The notes under the pieces were generated by a model. That model saw only the letters and a list, made by a program, of their open reading frames with translations. It was not told where the DNA came from and did not search any database. A stretch of 64,000 nucleotides of DNA from Noviherbaspirillum aerium. GTDB taxonomy: Bacteria > Pseudomonadota > Gammaproteobacteria > Burkholderiales > Burkholderiaceae_D. The stretch covers positions 1 to 64,000 of the forward strand of contig NZ_VFAH01000011.1 of assembly GCF_008929045.1 (NCBI RefSeq), written 5' to 3'. The translations under genes and the position numbers were made by a program. Positions 18,123 to 26,874 of this stretch are shown in pieces. Numbering within the stretch: the first letter of the stretch is position 1; each line of letters opens with the position of its first letter.

Positions 18123-19340
18123 ATGGATTTCCAGTACAGCCCGAAGGTCAAGGAACTGCAGAAACGCCTGATTGCGTTCATGGACGAGCACGTCTATCCG
18201 AACGAGGACCGCTATTACGCCGAGGTCGAATCCAACCGCGCCAAGGGCAACCAGTGGGTGCCGACCGTCGTCATTGAAGAGCTCAAGGACAAGGCGCGCG
18301 CGCAGGGCTTGTGGAACCTCTTCCTGCCCGAATCCCACCGCGGCGCGGGACTGACCAACCTGGAATACGCTCCTCTGTGCGAAATCATGGGACGCGCGCT
18401 CTGGTCGGCCGAAGTCTTCAACTGTTCCGCGCCCGACACCGGCAACATGGAAACGCTGGAACGCTATGCCAGCGAAGAACTCAAGCAGCAATGGCTGCAG
18501 CCGCTGCTCGAAGGCACCATCCGCTCCTGCTTCGCGATGACCGAACCGGCGGTGGCTTCGTCGGATGCCACCAACATCGAATCCTCCATCGTGCGCGACG
18601 GCGATCAATATGTGATCAATGGCCGCAAGTGGTGGTCGTCCGGCGCCAATGATCCGCGCTGCAAGGTTTTCATCTTCATGGGCAAGACCGACGCGGCCAA
18701 TCCGAACCGTCATCTCCAGCAATCGATGATCGTGGTGCCGCGCGACACGCCCGGCGTGACGATACTGCGCAACCTGCCGGTATTCGGCTATGACGATGCG
18801 CCGCACGGCCATGCCGAGGTGCTGTTCGACAATGTGCGGGTCCCGGCGGCGAACATCCTGCTCGGCGAAGGCCGGGGCTTCGAGATCGCGCAGGGCCGCC
18901 TCGGCCCGGGACGCATCCATCACTGCATGCGCCTGATCGGTTTGGCCGAACGCGCACTGGAAGACATGTGCAAGCGCACCCTGAAACGGGTCGCCTTCGG
19001 CAAGCCGGTGGCGGAGCAGACGGTGACGCTCGAACGCATCGCCAATGCGCGCATCATGATCGACCAGTCGCGCTTTCTCGTTCTCAACGCCGCCCACATG
19101 ATGGATACCGTGGGCAACAAGGTGGCCGCCAAGGAAATCGCGATGATCAAGGTGGCCGCTCCCAACATGGCATGCCAGGTCATCGACTGGGCCATCCAGG
19201 CCCATGGCGGCGGCGGCGTGACCAGCGACTTCAAGCTTGCCTATTCGTATGCGCAGGCGCGCACGCTGCGGCTTGCGGACGGCCCGGACGAGGTGCACCG
19301 CAACCAGATCGGCAAGCTGGAACTGAAGAAATATCAATAA
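18123..19340 (+). CDS. Acyl-CoA dehydrogenase (ACAD10/11-like)
   Basis: A 405-residue acyl-CoA dehydrogenase of the long-chain ACAD10/11-like group. The N-terminus [28 protein letters not shown], the flavin motif [40 protein letters not shown] (residues 140-180), and [24 protein letters not shown] with the C-terminal [43 protein letters not shown] are typical. It oxidises an acyl-CoA with electrons going to ETF. No aminoglycoside-phosphotransferase-like partner gene, often linked to this group, is present here. The next SDR follows by 19 bases. Confidence 0.93.
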   Translation: MDFQYSPKVKELQKRLIAFMDEHVYPNEDRYYAEVESNRAKGNQWVPTVVIEELKDKARAQGLWNLFLPESHRGAGLTNLEYAPLCEIMGRALWSAEVFNCSAPDTGNMETLERYASEELKQQWLQPLLEGTIRSCFAMTEPAVASSDATNIESSIVRDGDQYVINGRKWWSSGANDPRCKVFIFMGKTDAANPNRHLQQSMIVVPRDTPGVTILRNLPVFGYDDAPHGHAEVLFDNVRVPAANILLGEGRGFEIAQGRLGPGRIHHCMRLIGLAERALEDMCKRTLKRVAFGKPVAEQTVTLERIANARIMIDQSRFLVLNAAHMMDTVGNKVAAKEIAMIKVAAPNMACQVIDWAIQAHGGGGVTSDFKLAYSYAQARTLRLADGPDEVHRNQIGKLELKKYQ

Positions 19341-19359
19341 CAGGCAACAAGGAAAAACC

Positions 19360-20124
19360 ATGAGCGCAATGGGATTCAACGGCAAGGCCGTGCTGGTGAC
19401 CGGCGCGGCCAGCGGCATCGGCCGGGCCGCGGCACTGTCCTTCGCACGGGAGGGCGCGCGGGTGGTGGCGTCCGACGTGGACCGGGCAGGCGGCGAGGAA
19501 ACGGCGGCAATCATCAGGCAAGGCGGCGGCGAAGCCGTGTTCATCGCCGCCGATGTGTCGAAAGCGGCAGAGGTGCAGGCGCTCGTCGCCGGCGTCGTCG
19601 AACGCTACGGCCGGCTCGACTGCGCATTCAACAATGCCGGCATCGAGATCGAGCACCTGCCGCTGGCCGAATCGGATGAAGCCACCTTCGACCGCATCAT
19701 GAACGTCAACGTCAAGGGCGTTTGGTTGTGCATGAAGTACGAGATTGCGCAGATGCTTGCGCAGGGCGGCGGAGCGATCGTCAATACCGCCTCGGTGGCC
19801 GGACTGGTCGGCGCGCCGACCCAGCCCATCTATGCCGGCAGCAAGCATGCGGTGGTCGGCATGACGAAAACCGCGGCGGCGGAATACGGGCGCGCGGGCA
19901 TCCGTATCAATGCGGTGTGCCCCGGCATCATCCGCACGCCGATGATGGACCGTGCGATCGAGCGTGAACCGCGCCGCGCAAAGGCGGTGGAGAAAGTGCA
20001 TCCGATCGGGCGTCTGGGCGAGGCGCAGGAAATCGCGAATGCGGCATTGTGGCTGTGTTCCGACGGCGCATCCTTCGTGACCGGGCACCAGCTCGCGGTG
20101 GACGGCGGCTTGACCGCCATCTGA
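19360..20124 (+). CDS. SDR family oxidoreductase
   Basis: A 254-residue classical SDR with TGAASGIG as cofactor motif, NNAG (FNNAGIEI), Ser in IVNTASVAGLVG, and YAGSKHA as YxxxK. Asp at the end of the second strand (VVASDVDRAGG) points to NAD(H). The C-terminus ends DGASFVTGHQLAVDGGLTAI. It follows the acyl-CoA dehydrogenase by 19 bases with AAGGA upstream of ATG, so it is in the same transcript. It may act as a 3-hydroxyacyl-CoA dehydrogenase in the row, but that is inference. A downstream ATG three codons in is a possible alternative start. Confidence 0.92.
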   Translation: MSAMGFNGKAVLVTGAASGIGRAAALSFAREGARVVASDVDRAGGEETAAIIRQGGGEAVFIAADVSKAAEVQALVAGVVERYGRLDCAFNNAGIEIEHLPLAESDEATFDRIMNVNVKGVWLCMKYEIAQMLAQGGGAIVNTASVAGLVGAPTQPIYAGSKHAVVGMTKTAAAEYGRAGIRINAVCPGIIRTPMMDRAIEREPRRAKAVEKVHPIGRLGEAQEIANAALWLCSDGASFVTGHQLAVDGGLTAI

Positions 20125-20170
20125 TCTTCGCCTGCTTGGCACTTGTTCACACAACACGGAAAGACATATA

Positions 20171-20284
20171 GATCCGGCCCGAAACTATGTTGAGCCGGAT
20201 CTCCTCACCCCGGCCCTCTCCCAGAGGGAGAGGGTGAGATCAGCGGCTCGAAAAACGAACCATTTTTATGAACCGTTTTTCGGG
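20171..20284. repeat. Cluster of three inverted repeats, one REP-like
   Basis: Between the SDR stop and the ligase start there are three stem-loops in a row. First, GATCCGGC (20171-20178) with GCCGGATC (20194-20201). Second, CCCTCTCCC (20214-20222), loop AGA, GGGAGAGGG (20226-20234), extended by CTCA/TGAG; this resembles the CCCTCTCCC...GGGAGAGGG extragenic palindromes scattered in many proteobacterial genomes. Third, CGAAAAACG (20249-20257) with CGTTTTTCG (20274-20282), whose T-run could terminate transcription. Confidence 0.8.
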
Positions 20285-20309
20285 CCGAATCAAATAGGAG
20301 ACGGCAGGC

Positions 20310-22052
20310 ATGGCAGCGGAAGCGGATGCAAAGGCAGGGTCCGGCAACACGAGCGGACAGCAATACCCCTGGATCAAATCCTATCCTTCCGGCGTGCGTT
20401 GGGATGCTCCCCTGCCCACCATGCCGGTGCCCGAGCTGCTTGAAGATGCGGCGGCGAAATGGCCGGATCATCATGCGATCGATTTCATGGGCAGGCGCAC
20501 CAGCTATCGCGAGCTGCTGCAGCTGGTCCACCGTGCCGCGAAAGGCTTTCAATCCCTCGGGGTGAAACCCGGCGTGCATGTCGGACTGTACCTCCCCAAC
20601 ACGCCGCATTACGTGATCGCCTTTTTCGGCGTGCTGAGCGCAGGCGGCATCGTGGTCAATTATTCGCCGCTGGATGCGGAGGCGGTACTCGAGCACAAGA
20701 TCGACGACAGCGAAACCGATCTCATCGTCACGCTGGACCTGGCCTCGCTGTACCCGCAGATGCGGCAGATGATCGGCAGGACGCGCCTGAAGCGCCTGGT
20801 GGTCGGCAGCATTGCCGAGATGAGCGCGCAGCCGGAAACGGTGCAGGCGCAGATGGAGCAAGGCGGCTTGCTGGCCCGGCCGGTGCACGACCCCCATCAT
20901 GCGAGCTTTGCCGATCTGCTGAACAACGACGGCGCATTCACGCCTTGTCCGGTCGCCGATGTCAGCCAAGCGGTCGCCGTGCTGCAGTACACCGGCGGCA
21001 CCACGGGCATGCCCAAGGGCGCGATGCTCACCCATGCCAATCTGACGACGGCATGCAGCCAGATCGCCGCGGTGGTCAGCGGCGATCCGCCGGTGCTCGA
21101 GGAAGGCAAGGAGCGGGTGCTGGCGGTGCTGCCGCTCTTTCACATCTATGCATTGACGGTAAACATGCTGTTCGGGCTGCGCATGGGGGCGGAGATGATT
21201 CTTCACACGCGCTTCGACGCGCAGGCCGTGTTGCAGGACCTGTCCGCGAAACGCATCACCGTGTTCCCCGGTGTGCCGACGATGTACACCGCCATCATCA
21301 ATCATCCGGATATCGACAAGCACGACCTGAGCGCGCTGAAGTTCTGCAACTCCGGCGGCGCGCCGCTGCCGGTCGAAGTCAACCAGCGCTTCCAGCGCCT
21401 CACCGGCTGCTGCCTGGTCGAAGGATGGGGCATGACCGAAACATCCCCGACAGGCACCTTCACGCCGGTCTACGGCACGCAGAAGGTGGGTTCCTGCGGC
21501 ATGCCGACGGTGGGCGTCGTGCTCAAGTTCCTGGATGTCGACGATCCCTCGAAGGAAGTGCCGCGCGGCGAACGCGGCGAGATGTGCATCAAGGGGCCGA
21601 ATGTGATGAAGGGCTACTGGCATCGGCCGGAAGCGACGGCCGCATCGATGACGGCGGATGGCTTCTTCCGCACCGGCGATGTCGCATGGATGGATGAGGA
21701 CGGCTTCGTATTCATCGTCGATCGCACCAAGGACATGATTCTATGCGGCGGCTACAACGTCTATCCGCGCCTGATCGAGGAAGCGATCTACGAGCATCCG
21801 GCCGTCGCCGAAGTCAGCGTCATCGGCGTGCCCGATGCCTACCGCGGACAGTCGCCGAAAGCCTTCATCGCGTTGAAGAAGGACGCCGAGCCCTTTACCC
21901 TCGATGAGCTCAAGACCTTCCTCAAGCGCAGGCTGGGCAAGCATGAAATGGTGCAGGCTATGGAGATCCGCAAGGAGCTGCCGAAGACGCCGGTGGGCAA
22001 GCTGTCGAAGAAGGAGCTGTATGACGAAGAATCGCGCAGACATGCGTCCTGA
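20310..22052 (+). CDS. AMP-dependent long-chain acyl-CoA ligase
   Basis: A 580-residue acyl-CoA synthetase of the FadD type, which activates a fatty or aromatic acid with ATP and CoA. The ATP/AMP motif is QYTGGTTGMPKGAMLTHAN (about residues 228-246), then LPLFHIYALTVNML, SGGAPLPVEVN, EGWGMTETSPTGT, FFRTGDVAWMDEDGFVFIVDRTKDMILCGGYNVYPRLIEE and the C-terminal LPKTPVGKLSKKEL with the catalytic Lys. AGGAG lies nine bases before the ATG. It is last in the acyl-CoA row but separated from the SDR by the hairpin cluster, so it may be partly independent. The exact acid is unknown. Confidence 0.94.
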   Translation: MAAEADAKAGSGNTSGQQYPWIKSYPSGVRWDAPLPTMPVPELLEDAAAKWPDHHAIDFMGRRTSYRELLQLVHRAAKGFQSLGVKPGVHVGLYLPNTPHYVIAFFGVLSAGGIVVNYSPLDAEAVLEHKIDDSETDLIVTLDLASLYPQMRQMIGRTRLKRLVVGSIAEMSAQPETVQAQMEQGGLLARPVHDPHHASFADLLNNDGAFTPCPVADVSQAVAVLQYTGGTTGMPKGAMLTHANLTTACSQIAAVVSGDPPVLEEGKERVLAVLPLFHIYALTVNMLFGLRMGAEMILHTRFDAQAVLQDLSAKRITVFPGVPTMYTAIINHPDIDKHDLSALKFCNSGGAPLPVEVNQRFQRLTGCCLVEGWGMTETSPTGTFTPVYGTQKVGSCGMPTVGVVLKFLDVDDPSKEVPRGERGEMCIKGPNVMKGYWHRPEATAASMTADGFFRTGDVAWMDEDGFVFIVDRTKDMILCGGYNVYPRLIEEAIYEHPAVAEVSVIGVPDAYRGQSPKAFIALKKDAEPFTLDELKTFLKRRLGKHEMVQAMEIRKELPKTPVGKLSKKELYDEESRRHAS

Positions 22053-22192
22053 ACCGTGCCGGCATTCCGTTCAAGCCGGTGCGGGGCAGGTTGGAGAGGG
22101 GGAAAAGGCGGTGACGGATCGGCGGGCAGAAAGCGCCGAATGGAAAGCGCGCAAAAGCATGCGGTGAAGCGAAGAGGCAGGGTGGAAAGCAA

Positions 22193-22228
22193 ATGGTGCG
22201 GAATACCGGTTTCGATATTCCGCACCAT
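22193..22228. repeat. Perfect 13-bp inverted repeat
   Basis: ATGGTGCGGAATA (22193-22205) and TATTCCGCACCAT (22216-22228) are exact reverse complements around a 10-base loop. It lies between convergent genes, about 140 bases after the ligase stop, with no T-tract on either side. A second, weaker stem TGATCCAT (22270-22277) / ATGGATCA (22283-22290) follows. The pair may stop transcription from both sides. Confidence 0.75.
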
Positions 22229-22314
22229 CGGATCAGCGCTGGGGTGCAATCCAGGTGACCCATCAAGCCTGATCCATGCTGAATGGATCAAGGAGAGACT
22301 GTTACTGCCTTACC

Positions 22315-22584
22315 TTAGCGAGGCGTGCCGCGGCGCAGCAGGTTGACGATGGCCAGCAGGATGACAGCGCCCAGGAAGGAAACAAGCAGCGAAGAGATGC
22401 TGAAGTCGTTCTGGTTGATGGTTCCTGTTCCAAACAGCGGAGCGAGCAGCCAACCGCCAAGCAGTGCACCTACGATACCGACGATGACGTTCAGGAACAT
22501 GCCTTGGCTGGCATCTGTACGCATCACGATGCTGGCGAGCCAGCCGAGAATACCACCTACGATAATCCAGATAATAAAATTCAT
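22315..22584 (-). CDS. GlsB/YeaQ/YmgE family stress membrane protein
   Basis: An 89-residue membrane protein with the YeaQ/GlsB pattern: MNFIIWIIVGGILGWLASIVMRTDASQGMFLNVIVGIVGALLGGWLLAP, then a third hydrophobic segment SLLVSFLGAVILLAIVNLLRR. The Gly-rich helices (GGILGWLAS, GIVGALLGG) are the family hallmark. Members are small inner-membrane proteins induced by stress or at the stationary phase; the mechanism is not known. The ATG has AGGAGG-like purines upstream on this strand (reverse complement of TTACCTCCTA). Confidence 0.93.
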   Translation of the reverse strand: MNFIIWIIVGGILGWLASIVMRTDASQGMFLNVIVGIVGALLGGWLLAPLFGTGTINQNDFSISSLLVSFLGAVILLAIVNLLRRGTPR

Positions 22585-22889
22585 TTTTACCTCCTATGTA
22601 TGTTGATAGACTGGCTACAGGAATAGACTGGCTGCATGTGAAATGGTTCATGCTGCGGAATGGTTCCTGACCGTGCAGCGAAGCGGGCATTCATCAATGC
22701 GTTTCGCTTCCCGCTTCCTTCTGATGCGCTGCCCCGTTCAGTTGCACCCTGAAGCGCATTCCGAACACAGAAAGCATCTCGCATGCAAACCAGCGCCGTA
22801 TGACGAATGCATTGAATGCGTGCTGCCTGGATGTGAGTGCATGCATCATTCATCTTCATCTGTCTCCGGCAAGCCTCGATTGCGGATCG
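22585..22889. other. Intergenic region
   Basis: About 305 bases between two minus-strand small genes. A short direct repeat AGACTGGCT occurs twice (about 22608 and 22626). No supported gene or terminator; the promoter of the GlsB-type gene must lie at its left end. Confidence 0.4.
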
Positions 22890-23159
22890 TCAGCTGTACC
22901 TGCGAGTGGAGCGCCTTGCTCCGCTGCGCCTGTAGTAGCTTTCATCCTCAATCGGAAGCGGTGAGAATCCTTCGTCGTCTTCCACCAGGACGGTGACTCC
23001 CGGTTGGATCGTCTTCAGATAACTGGCATATGCATAGGCATCCTCCTTCTCATCAAATGAAGCGATAGGCTGTTCGCCACCTTTCTCGGAAATATCCCAG
23101 GTGTCATGCAAGCCTGGCGAGATGCAGATGACGGTCGTTTCAAGCGTGTCGGTTTGCAC
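22890..23159 (-). CDS. Small DUF2188-like protein
   Basis: An 89-residue soluble protein from a GTG start. The sequence TTVICISPGLHDTWDISEKGGEQPIASFDEKEDAYAYASYLKTIQPGVTVLVEDDEGF has the DUF2188 layout (a short strand with W-x-V/I followed by a helix with A.. and the G-V-x-V-L-V-E strand). The C-terminus is Arg/Ser-rich. The GTG at 23159-23157 is chosen because it has AAGGAG eight bases upstream on this strand; the open frame goes further up to 23306 but that part is Arg-rich and unlike the family. DUF2188 proteins are of unknown function and are often near stress genes, as here. Confidence 0.72.
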   Translation of the reverse strand: MQTDTLETTVICISPGLHDTWDISEKGGEQPIASFDEKEDAYAYASYLKTIQPGVTVLVEDDEGFSPLPIEDESYYRRSGARRSTRRYS

Positions 23160-24429
23160 GTCTCTTTCTCCTTGCCGTCCGTGGACGGCGTCACATGCCG
23201 GTGCAGTGTCGCGCTGGCGGCGAGCGCGGCCGGCTCGCTCGTTAAGCTCATTGCGCCCATGTTCTTCATTGGGCATTGCATCGCTGATGAACACTGCTGA
23301 ATTCATGATGACGTCACACGGTCGTATTGCACGTCATGCCGGTCGATTGAAATCGCTGCTATCGCGCCGAAGCGCTGGGCGACACAATGCATGCTGCACA
23401 TGACGTACGAATGAAATTCAATGGCTTGCGCTGATTAATGTGCAGGCCGCTTCTGGCGTCCGCAGGCAGTGGCTGGCATCGCGCCGGCTGCGCGCGCATG
23501 GGCCGCGAAACCCGGCGGCGCGCGACATTCCGGAAGGCAGGTGGTTGGACCGCGATGTTCCGGCGTTCGCGTTCCGGTATCTGCTCTGCGTGACCGTATC
23601 CCAGTTCATAACAATCTCCTTGTCATTGACAGTGGGAAAGCCTTTGGGGCCAATGCGTCTACAGCGCTAGTGCAATTCCTGTGCCTAGTGGTGCGTGTCG
23701 AAAATTTGCGGGCCGGCTGTCGATGAGAATCATCCCGATATCGCGCCAACAATGCGCGCAAAGCCCCGGCCTTGCCGCGCTTCTTTCCTTGTGGGGCATG
23801 ATGTCGCCGCATTTGCCTTCAACAAATTTTCAACTCACTCCGCCAACCGACGCAGTCGACCGGCACGGGGGACATGCAGCCTCGGGCAAGGAGCGGGACA
23901 AGGACGGCTTTCATGCTCAGAAGGCGTTGCGCCCGCTGCGGCGATGGCGCAATGCCGCGCCTTGCCGCATCAAGCTTTCCTCATTCGACGGAACGCTTCG
24001 CCATCCATGCTCCTCGCGTTTTCCTGCGGGCGGCATCGCACTCCTGCATACGAATCGGCTGCGCAGTCCATCACATGCTAGAAACTGCAAGAAGGGAATT
24101 CAAGAAGGAAGGGAACAATAAAATCTCTACGCCTTTTGGCAATTTGCTCGTGTAAATGTTCCATGCAATGTTGAAAACAATACAGCAGAACTTGCACCAC
24201 TTTCCCGTTGTCCATGTTGTTAGGGCGTATGTTTATAACCGTCGCATACGCTTGCAGTACATCATGAATTGCCTTGTCCGCAGCCTAATCAACGCTTTAT
24301 TGCGCTGCCGCAGTTCAAGAAAAAATTGGCGACAAATTCTGGTGTGGAAGGAAACTTAATCAGGGTCAAGTTGTCATTTGTTACACCCGAGTACGATCGG
24401 TTACAACGTCACCACAGGAGCACATCATC
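23160..24429. other. Gene-poor stretch of about 1.27 kb
   Basis: No open frame here looks like a known family. The best candidate is a short minus-strand frame at 23418-23609 with a good ribosome binding site, listed separately. The last 350 bases (about 24080-24430) are clearly AT-richer than the rest of the window, as expected of a promoter region or of foreign DNA. No tRNA-like or rRNA-like sequence was seen. Confidence 0.5.
23418..23609 (-). CDS. Possible small ORF with strong ribosome binding site
   Basis: A 63-residue frame starting MNWDTVTQ on the minus strand, with AAGGAGATTGTT directly before the ATG (AAGGAG six bases upstream), one of the best ribosome binding sites of the region. 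The first residues recall the start of CsbD stress proteins (MNWD-V), but the rest is Arg/Ser/Cys-rich and does not resemble that family, so it may be a degraded or frameshifted copy. I do not recognise a function and the coding status is doubtful. Confidence 0.3.
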   Translation of the reverse strand: MNWDTVTQSRYRNANAGTSRSNHLPSGMSRAAGFRGPCARSRRDASHCLRTPEAACTLISASH

Positions 24430-24768
24430 ATGACTGAACACGCGTTGGCAGGACAAGAGAGTTACGATCCGAATCGCCTTCTGGATACCCTGCTTGAAAA
24501 AATGAATCTCAAGAACGATGCGGCGCTGTCGCGCATGCTTGAAGTCGCGCCGCCGGTCATCAGCAAAATCCGGCATCGCCGTCTGCCGATCGGCGCATCC
24601 TTGCTGATCCGCATGCATGAAACCACCGGCATGAGCATCCGCGAACTGCGCGATCTGATGGGTGATCGCCGCACCAAGTACCGTCTGAGCGACGCCCAGG
24701 GCAAGCCGAAGCCGGCACCCGAGGCAGCACCTGCCCAGCCCCAGCAGAATCAGGCAAGCCTGCATTAA
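24430..24768 (+). CDS. Helix-turn-helix-like small protein
   Basis: A 112-residue protein. The segment NRLLDTLLEKMNLKNDAALSRMLEVAPPVISKIRHRRLPIGASLLIRMHETTGMSIRELRDLMGDRR looks like a lambda-repressor/Cro-type helix-turn-helix: helix (DAALSRMLEV), turn, recognition helix (PPVISKIRHRR) and a further helix. The tail is Pro/Ala/Gln-rich. It probably binds DNA, possibly its own AT-rich upstream region, but no target is known. AGGAG before the ATG supports the start. A hairpin at 24897-24919 lies after the gene. Confidence 0.75.
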   Translation: MTEHALAGQESYDPNRLLDTLLEKMNLKNDAALSRMLEVAPPVISKIRHRRLPIGASLLIRMHETTGMSIRELRDLMGDRRTKYRLSDAQGKPKPAPEAAPAQPQQNQASLH

Positions 24769-25132
24769 ACCGGTCCAGCTTTGCATCTGCACAGTGGCCA
24801 GGGTCGCAGGCTGATGCAAAGTGCGGCAGCAGCGTCATGAAGACCCGGCTCCGCTGTGATTGTCTGTTTCCTCGCCTAGCTCACGGCGACGTGTACACGC
24901 CGATCCCCAGGATCGGCGTCATCCCATCTTATCCCCGGTACTGATCCTTTCCCCATCGTCACTTAGACATCGTTACGAAGTGCCTGCGCGGCGCTTGCGG
25001 TCGAGTCGCAAAGCTTTTGCACATCCGGAAATAGTTGACCCAGATCAATGTTTTCGAGGGTGGCGCTCTCTATTCTGCATTCCATCTTCCGCTTGTCCGG
25101 GAAGCGATCGCCAGCCATAGAGAGACGTTCGA
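24769..25132. other. Intergenic region with hairpin and MCP promoter
   Basis: About 360 bases. ACGCCGATCC (24897-24906) and GGATCGGCGT (24910-24919) form a perfect 10-bp stem with a 3-base loop, without a T-tract. The right end holds the FNR-like site and -10 box of the chemotaxis gene, listed separately. Confidence 0.6.
25035..25076 (+). promoter_or_regulatory. FNR/ANR-like site with -10 box before the chemotaxis gene
   Basis: TTGACCCAGATCAA (25035-25048) fits the FNR/ANR pattern TTGA(T/C)-N4-ATCAA. A -10-like TATTCT lies at 25071-25076, so a start of transcription near 25083 would place the site at -41.5, exactly where FNR activates class II promoters. No -35 box is needed in that design and none is seen. 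Confidence 0.65.
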
Positions 25133-26842
25133 ATGCTATCCAATCTGACCATTAAATCGCGCCTCATTTTCGTCGTGGCCTTTCTATCGCTCATGTGCAT
25201 TGCCGGCGGCGTGGTCGGGCTGGGCAGCCTGTCGCTGGCCAATGCCGGGCTGGAAGACAATTACAAGCACCGCCTGCTGCCGATCAGCCAGCTTGACCGC
25301 ATCATTCGCATGATGGAAAGGAACCGGATCGATATTGCCGACGCATTGCACGGCGAAGCGGCGGAGGCAGGCAGGCGTCTGGATGTGATCGACAAGCGCA
25401 TTGGCGACATCGATGCGGCATGGAAGGATCTGGCGGCCATGACGGGCGCAAGCAAGACGCCGGATGAGGCCGCATTGCTGGGCCGATTCGAAGCCACCCG
25501 CAAGCAGTTCGTCGAACAGGGCTTGCGGCCCGCCATCGTTGCGCTGCGCGCCGGTGACGGCGCGGCCGCTTCACGCATCGTGCACGGCGGGCTGGAATCG
25601 CTGGCGGGACCGGTCGAGGAAGCGGTATCGGCCCTCATGCAGCATCACCAGGATGCGGCTCGCCGGGATTTCGAACGTAATCAGCGCATTCATTACTGGG
25701 TCAAGATTTCCTGTGCGACCGGCATCGTGTTCGCCGTGCTGCTCGGCATGCTGATCTGCCTCTGGCTGGTGCATGCGATCGCAAAGCCCCTGGCGGCGGC
25801 GGTCGACGTGGCGCGCCGGGTCGCTGCCGGCGATCTGGACAATGACATCGTGGTGGAAACGAAGGATGAGACCGGCCAGCTATTGCAGGCGCTCAAAGAC
25901 ATGAATGCCAGCCTGGTGCGCATCGTCCGGGAAGTCAGAAGCGGCACCGAGACCATCGCCACCGCCTCCGGACAGATCGCCTCGGGCAACCAGGATCTGT
26001 CGGCGCGCACCGAAACCCAGGCCAGCTCGCTGGAGGAAACCGCCTCCTCGATGGAGGAGCTGACGTCGACGGTGAAGCAGAATGCCGACAGCGCCGAGCA
26101 GGCCAACCGCCTGGCGCTCTCCGCTTCCGAAGTCGCGGTCAGGGGCGGCGCGGTGGTGACTCAGGTGGTCGATACCATGGGTTCCATCAATGCCTCCGCA
26201 AGGCGCATCGTCGACATCATCGGCGTCATCGACAGCATTGCCTTTCAGACCAATATCCTTGCGCTCAACGCCGCGGTGGAAGCGGCGCGCGCCGGCGAGC
26301 AGGGCAGGGGCTTCGCCGTGGTCGCGACCGAAGTGCGGCAGCTGGCACAGCGCTCGGCCGCCGCCGCCAAGGAAATCAAGACGCTGATCGATGACTCGGT
26401 GGAAAAGGTGGATACGGGCGCCAGGCTGGTGGACGAGGCCGGGGCCACCATGCAGGAAATCGTGGACAGCGTGCGCCGCGTGACCGACATCATGGGCGAG
26501 ATCTCGGTGGCCAGCAAGGAGCAGACCGACGGCATCCAGCAGGTCAATCAGGCCATCAACCAGATGGACGAGGTGACGCAGCAGAACGCCGCGCTGGTGG
26601 AAGAAGCCGCAGCCGCGGCCGCGTCGCTGCAGGACCAGGCCGTCAGCCTGACCCATGTGGTGAGCATTTTCAAACTTTCCGATGACCATGCACCCGCCGC
26701 CGCCATGGTCGCACCGGCTCCGCTGCCCAGCGCGAGCGTGGCTTCCTTGCCGCCAGGGAAGCAGACCGTCAGGATGGCGCATGCCGATGCTTCGGCAGGA
26801 CGCAGTGTCGCCGCAAGGGGCGGAGACTGGGAAGAATTTTGA
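25133..26842 (+). CDS. Methyl-accepting chemotaxis protein
   Basis: A 569-residue chemoreceptor. It has a membrane helix at about 10-32, a periplasmic four-helix-bundle-type ligand domain (about 33-187), a second membrane helix (about 190-213, [19 protein letters not shown]), a HAMP domain (about 214-265) and a long cytoplasmic signalling helix pair. The highly conserved hairpin tip is [54 protein letters not shown]. The C-terminus ends in DWEEF, which fits the xWxxF pentapeptide that tethers CheR/CheB in high-abundance receptors. It transmits an unknown signal to CheA/CheW; the FNR-like site suggests control by oxygen. Confidence 0.95.
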   Translation: MLSNLTIKSRLIFVVAFLSLMCIAGGVVGLGSLSLANAGLEDNYKHRLLPISQLDRIIRMMERNRIDIADALHGEAAEAGRRLDVIDKRIGDIDAAWKDLAAMTGASKTPDEAALLGRFEATRKQFVEQGLRPAIVALRAGDGAAASRIVHGGLESLAGPVEEAVSALMQHHQDAARRDFERNQRIHYWVKISCATGIVFAVLLGMLICLWLVHAIAKPLAAAVDVARRVAAGDLDNDIVVETKDETGQLLQALKDMNASLVRIVREVRSGTETIATASGQIASGNQDLSARTETQASSLEETASSMEELTSTVKQNADSAEQANRLALSASEVAVRGGAVVTQVVDTMGSINASARRIVDIIGVIDSIAFQTNILALNAAVEAARAGEQGRGFAVVATEVRQLAQRSAAAAKEIKTLIDDSVEKVDTGARLVDEAGATMQEIVDSVRRVTDIMGEISVASKEQTDGIQQVNQAINQMDEVTQQNAALVEEAAAAAASLQDQAVSLTHVVSIFKLSDDHAPAAAMVAPAPLPSASVASLPPGKQTVRMAHADASAGRSVAARGGDWEEF

Positions 26843-26874
26843 ACGGACCCGGCCGGTTCGCCGAAGCCCGGGTC

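Noticed and set aside
23418-23609. Calling the small ORF a CsbD protein
   Set aside because: Only the first five residues resemble CsbD; the rest does not, so it is listed as an unassigned possible ORF.
23681-24155. Several overlapping plus-strand frames of 90-146 codons
   Set aside because: No ribosome binding site of note, mutually overlapping, Arg/Ser/His-rich and unlike any family I know.
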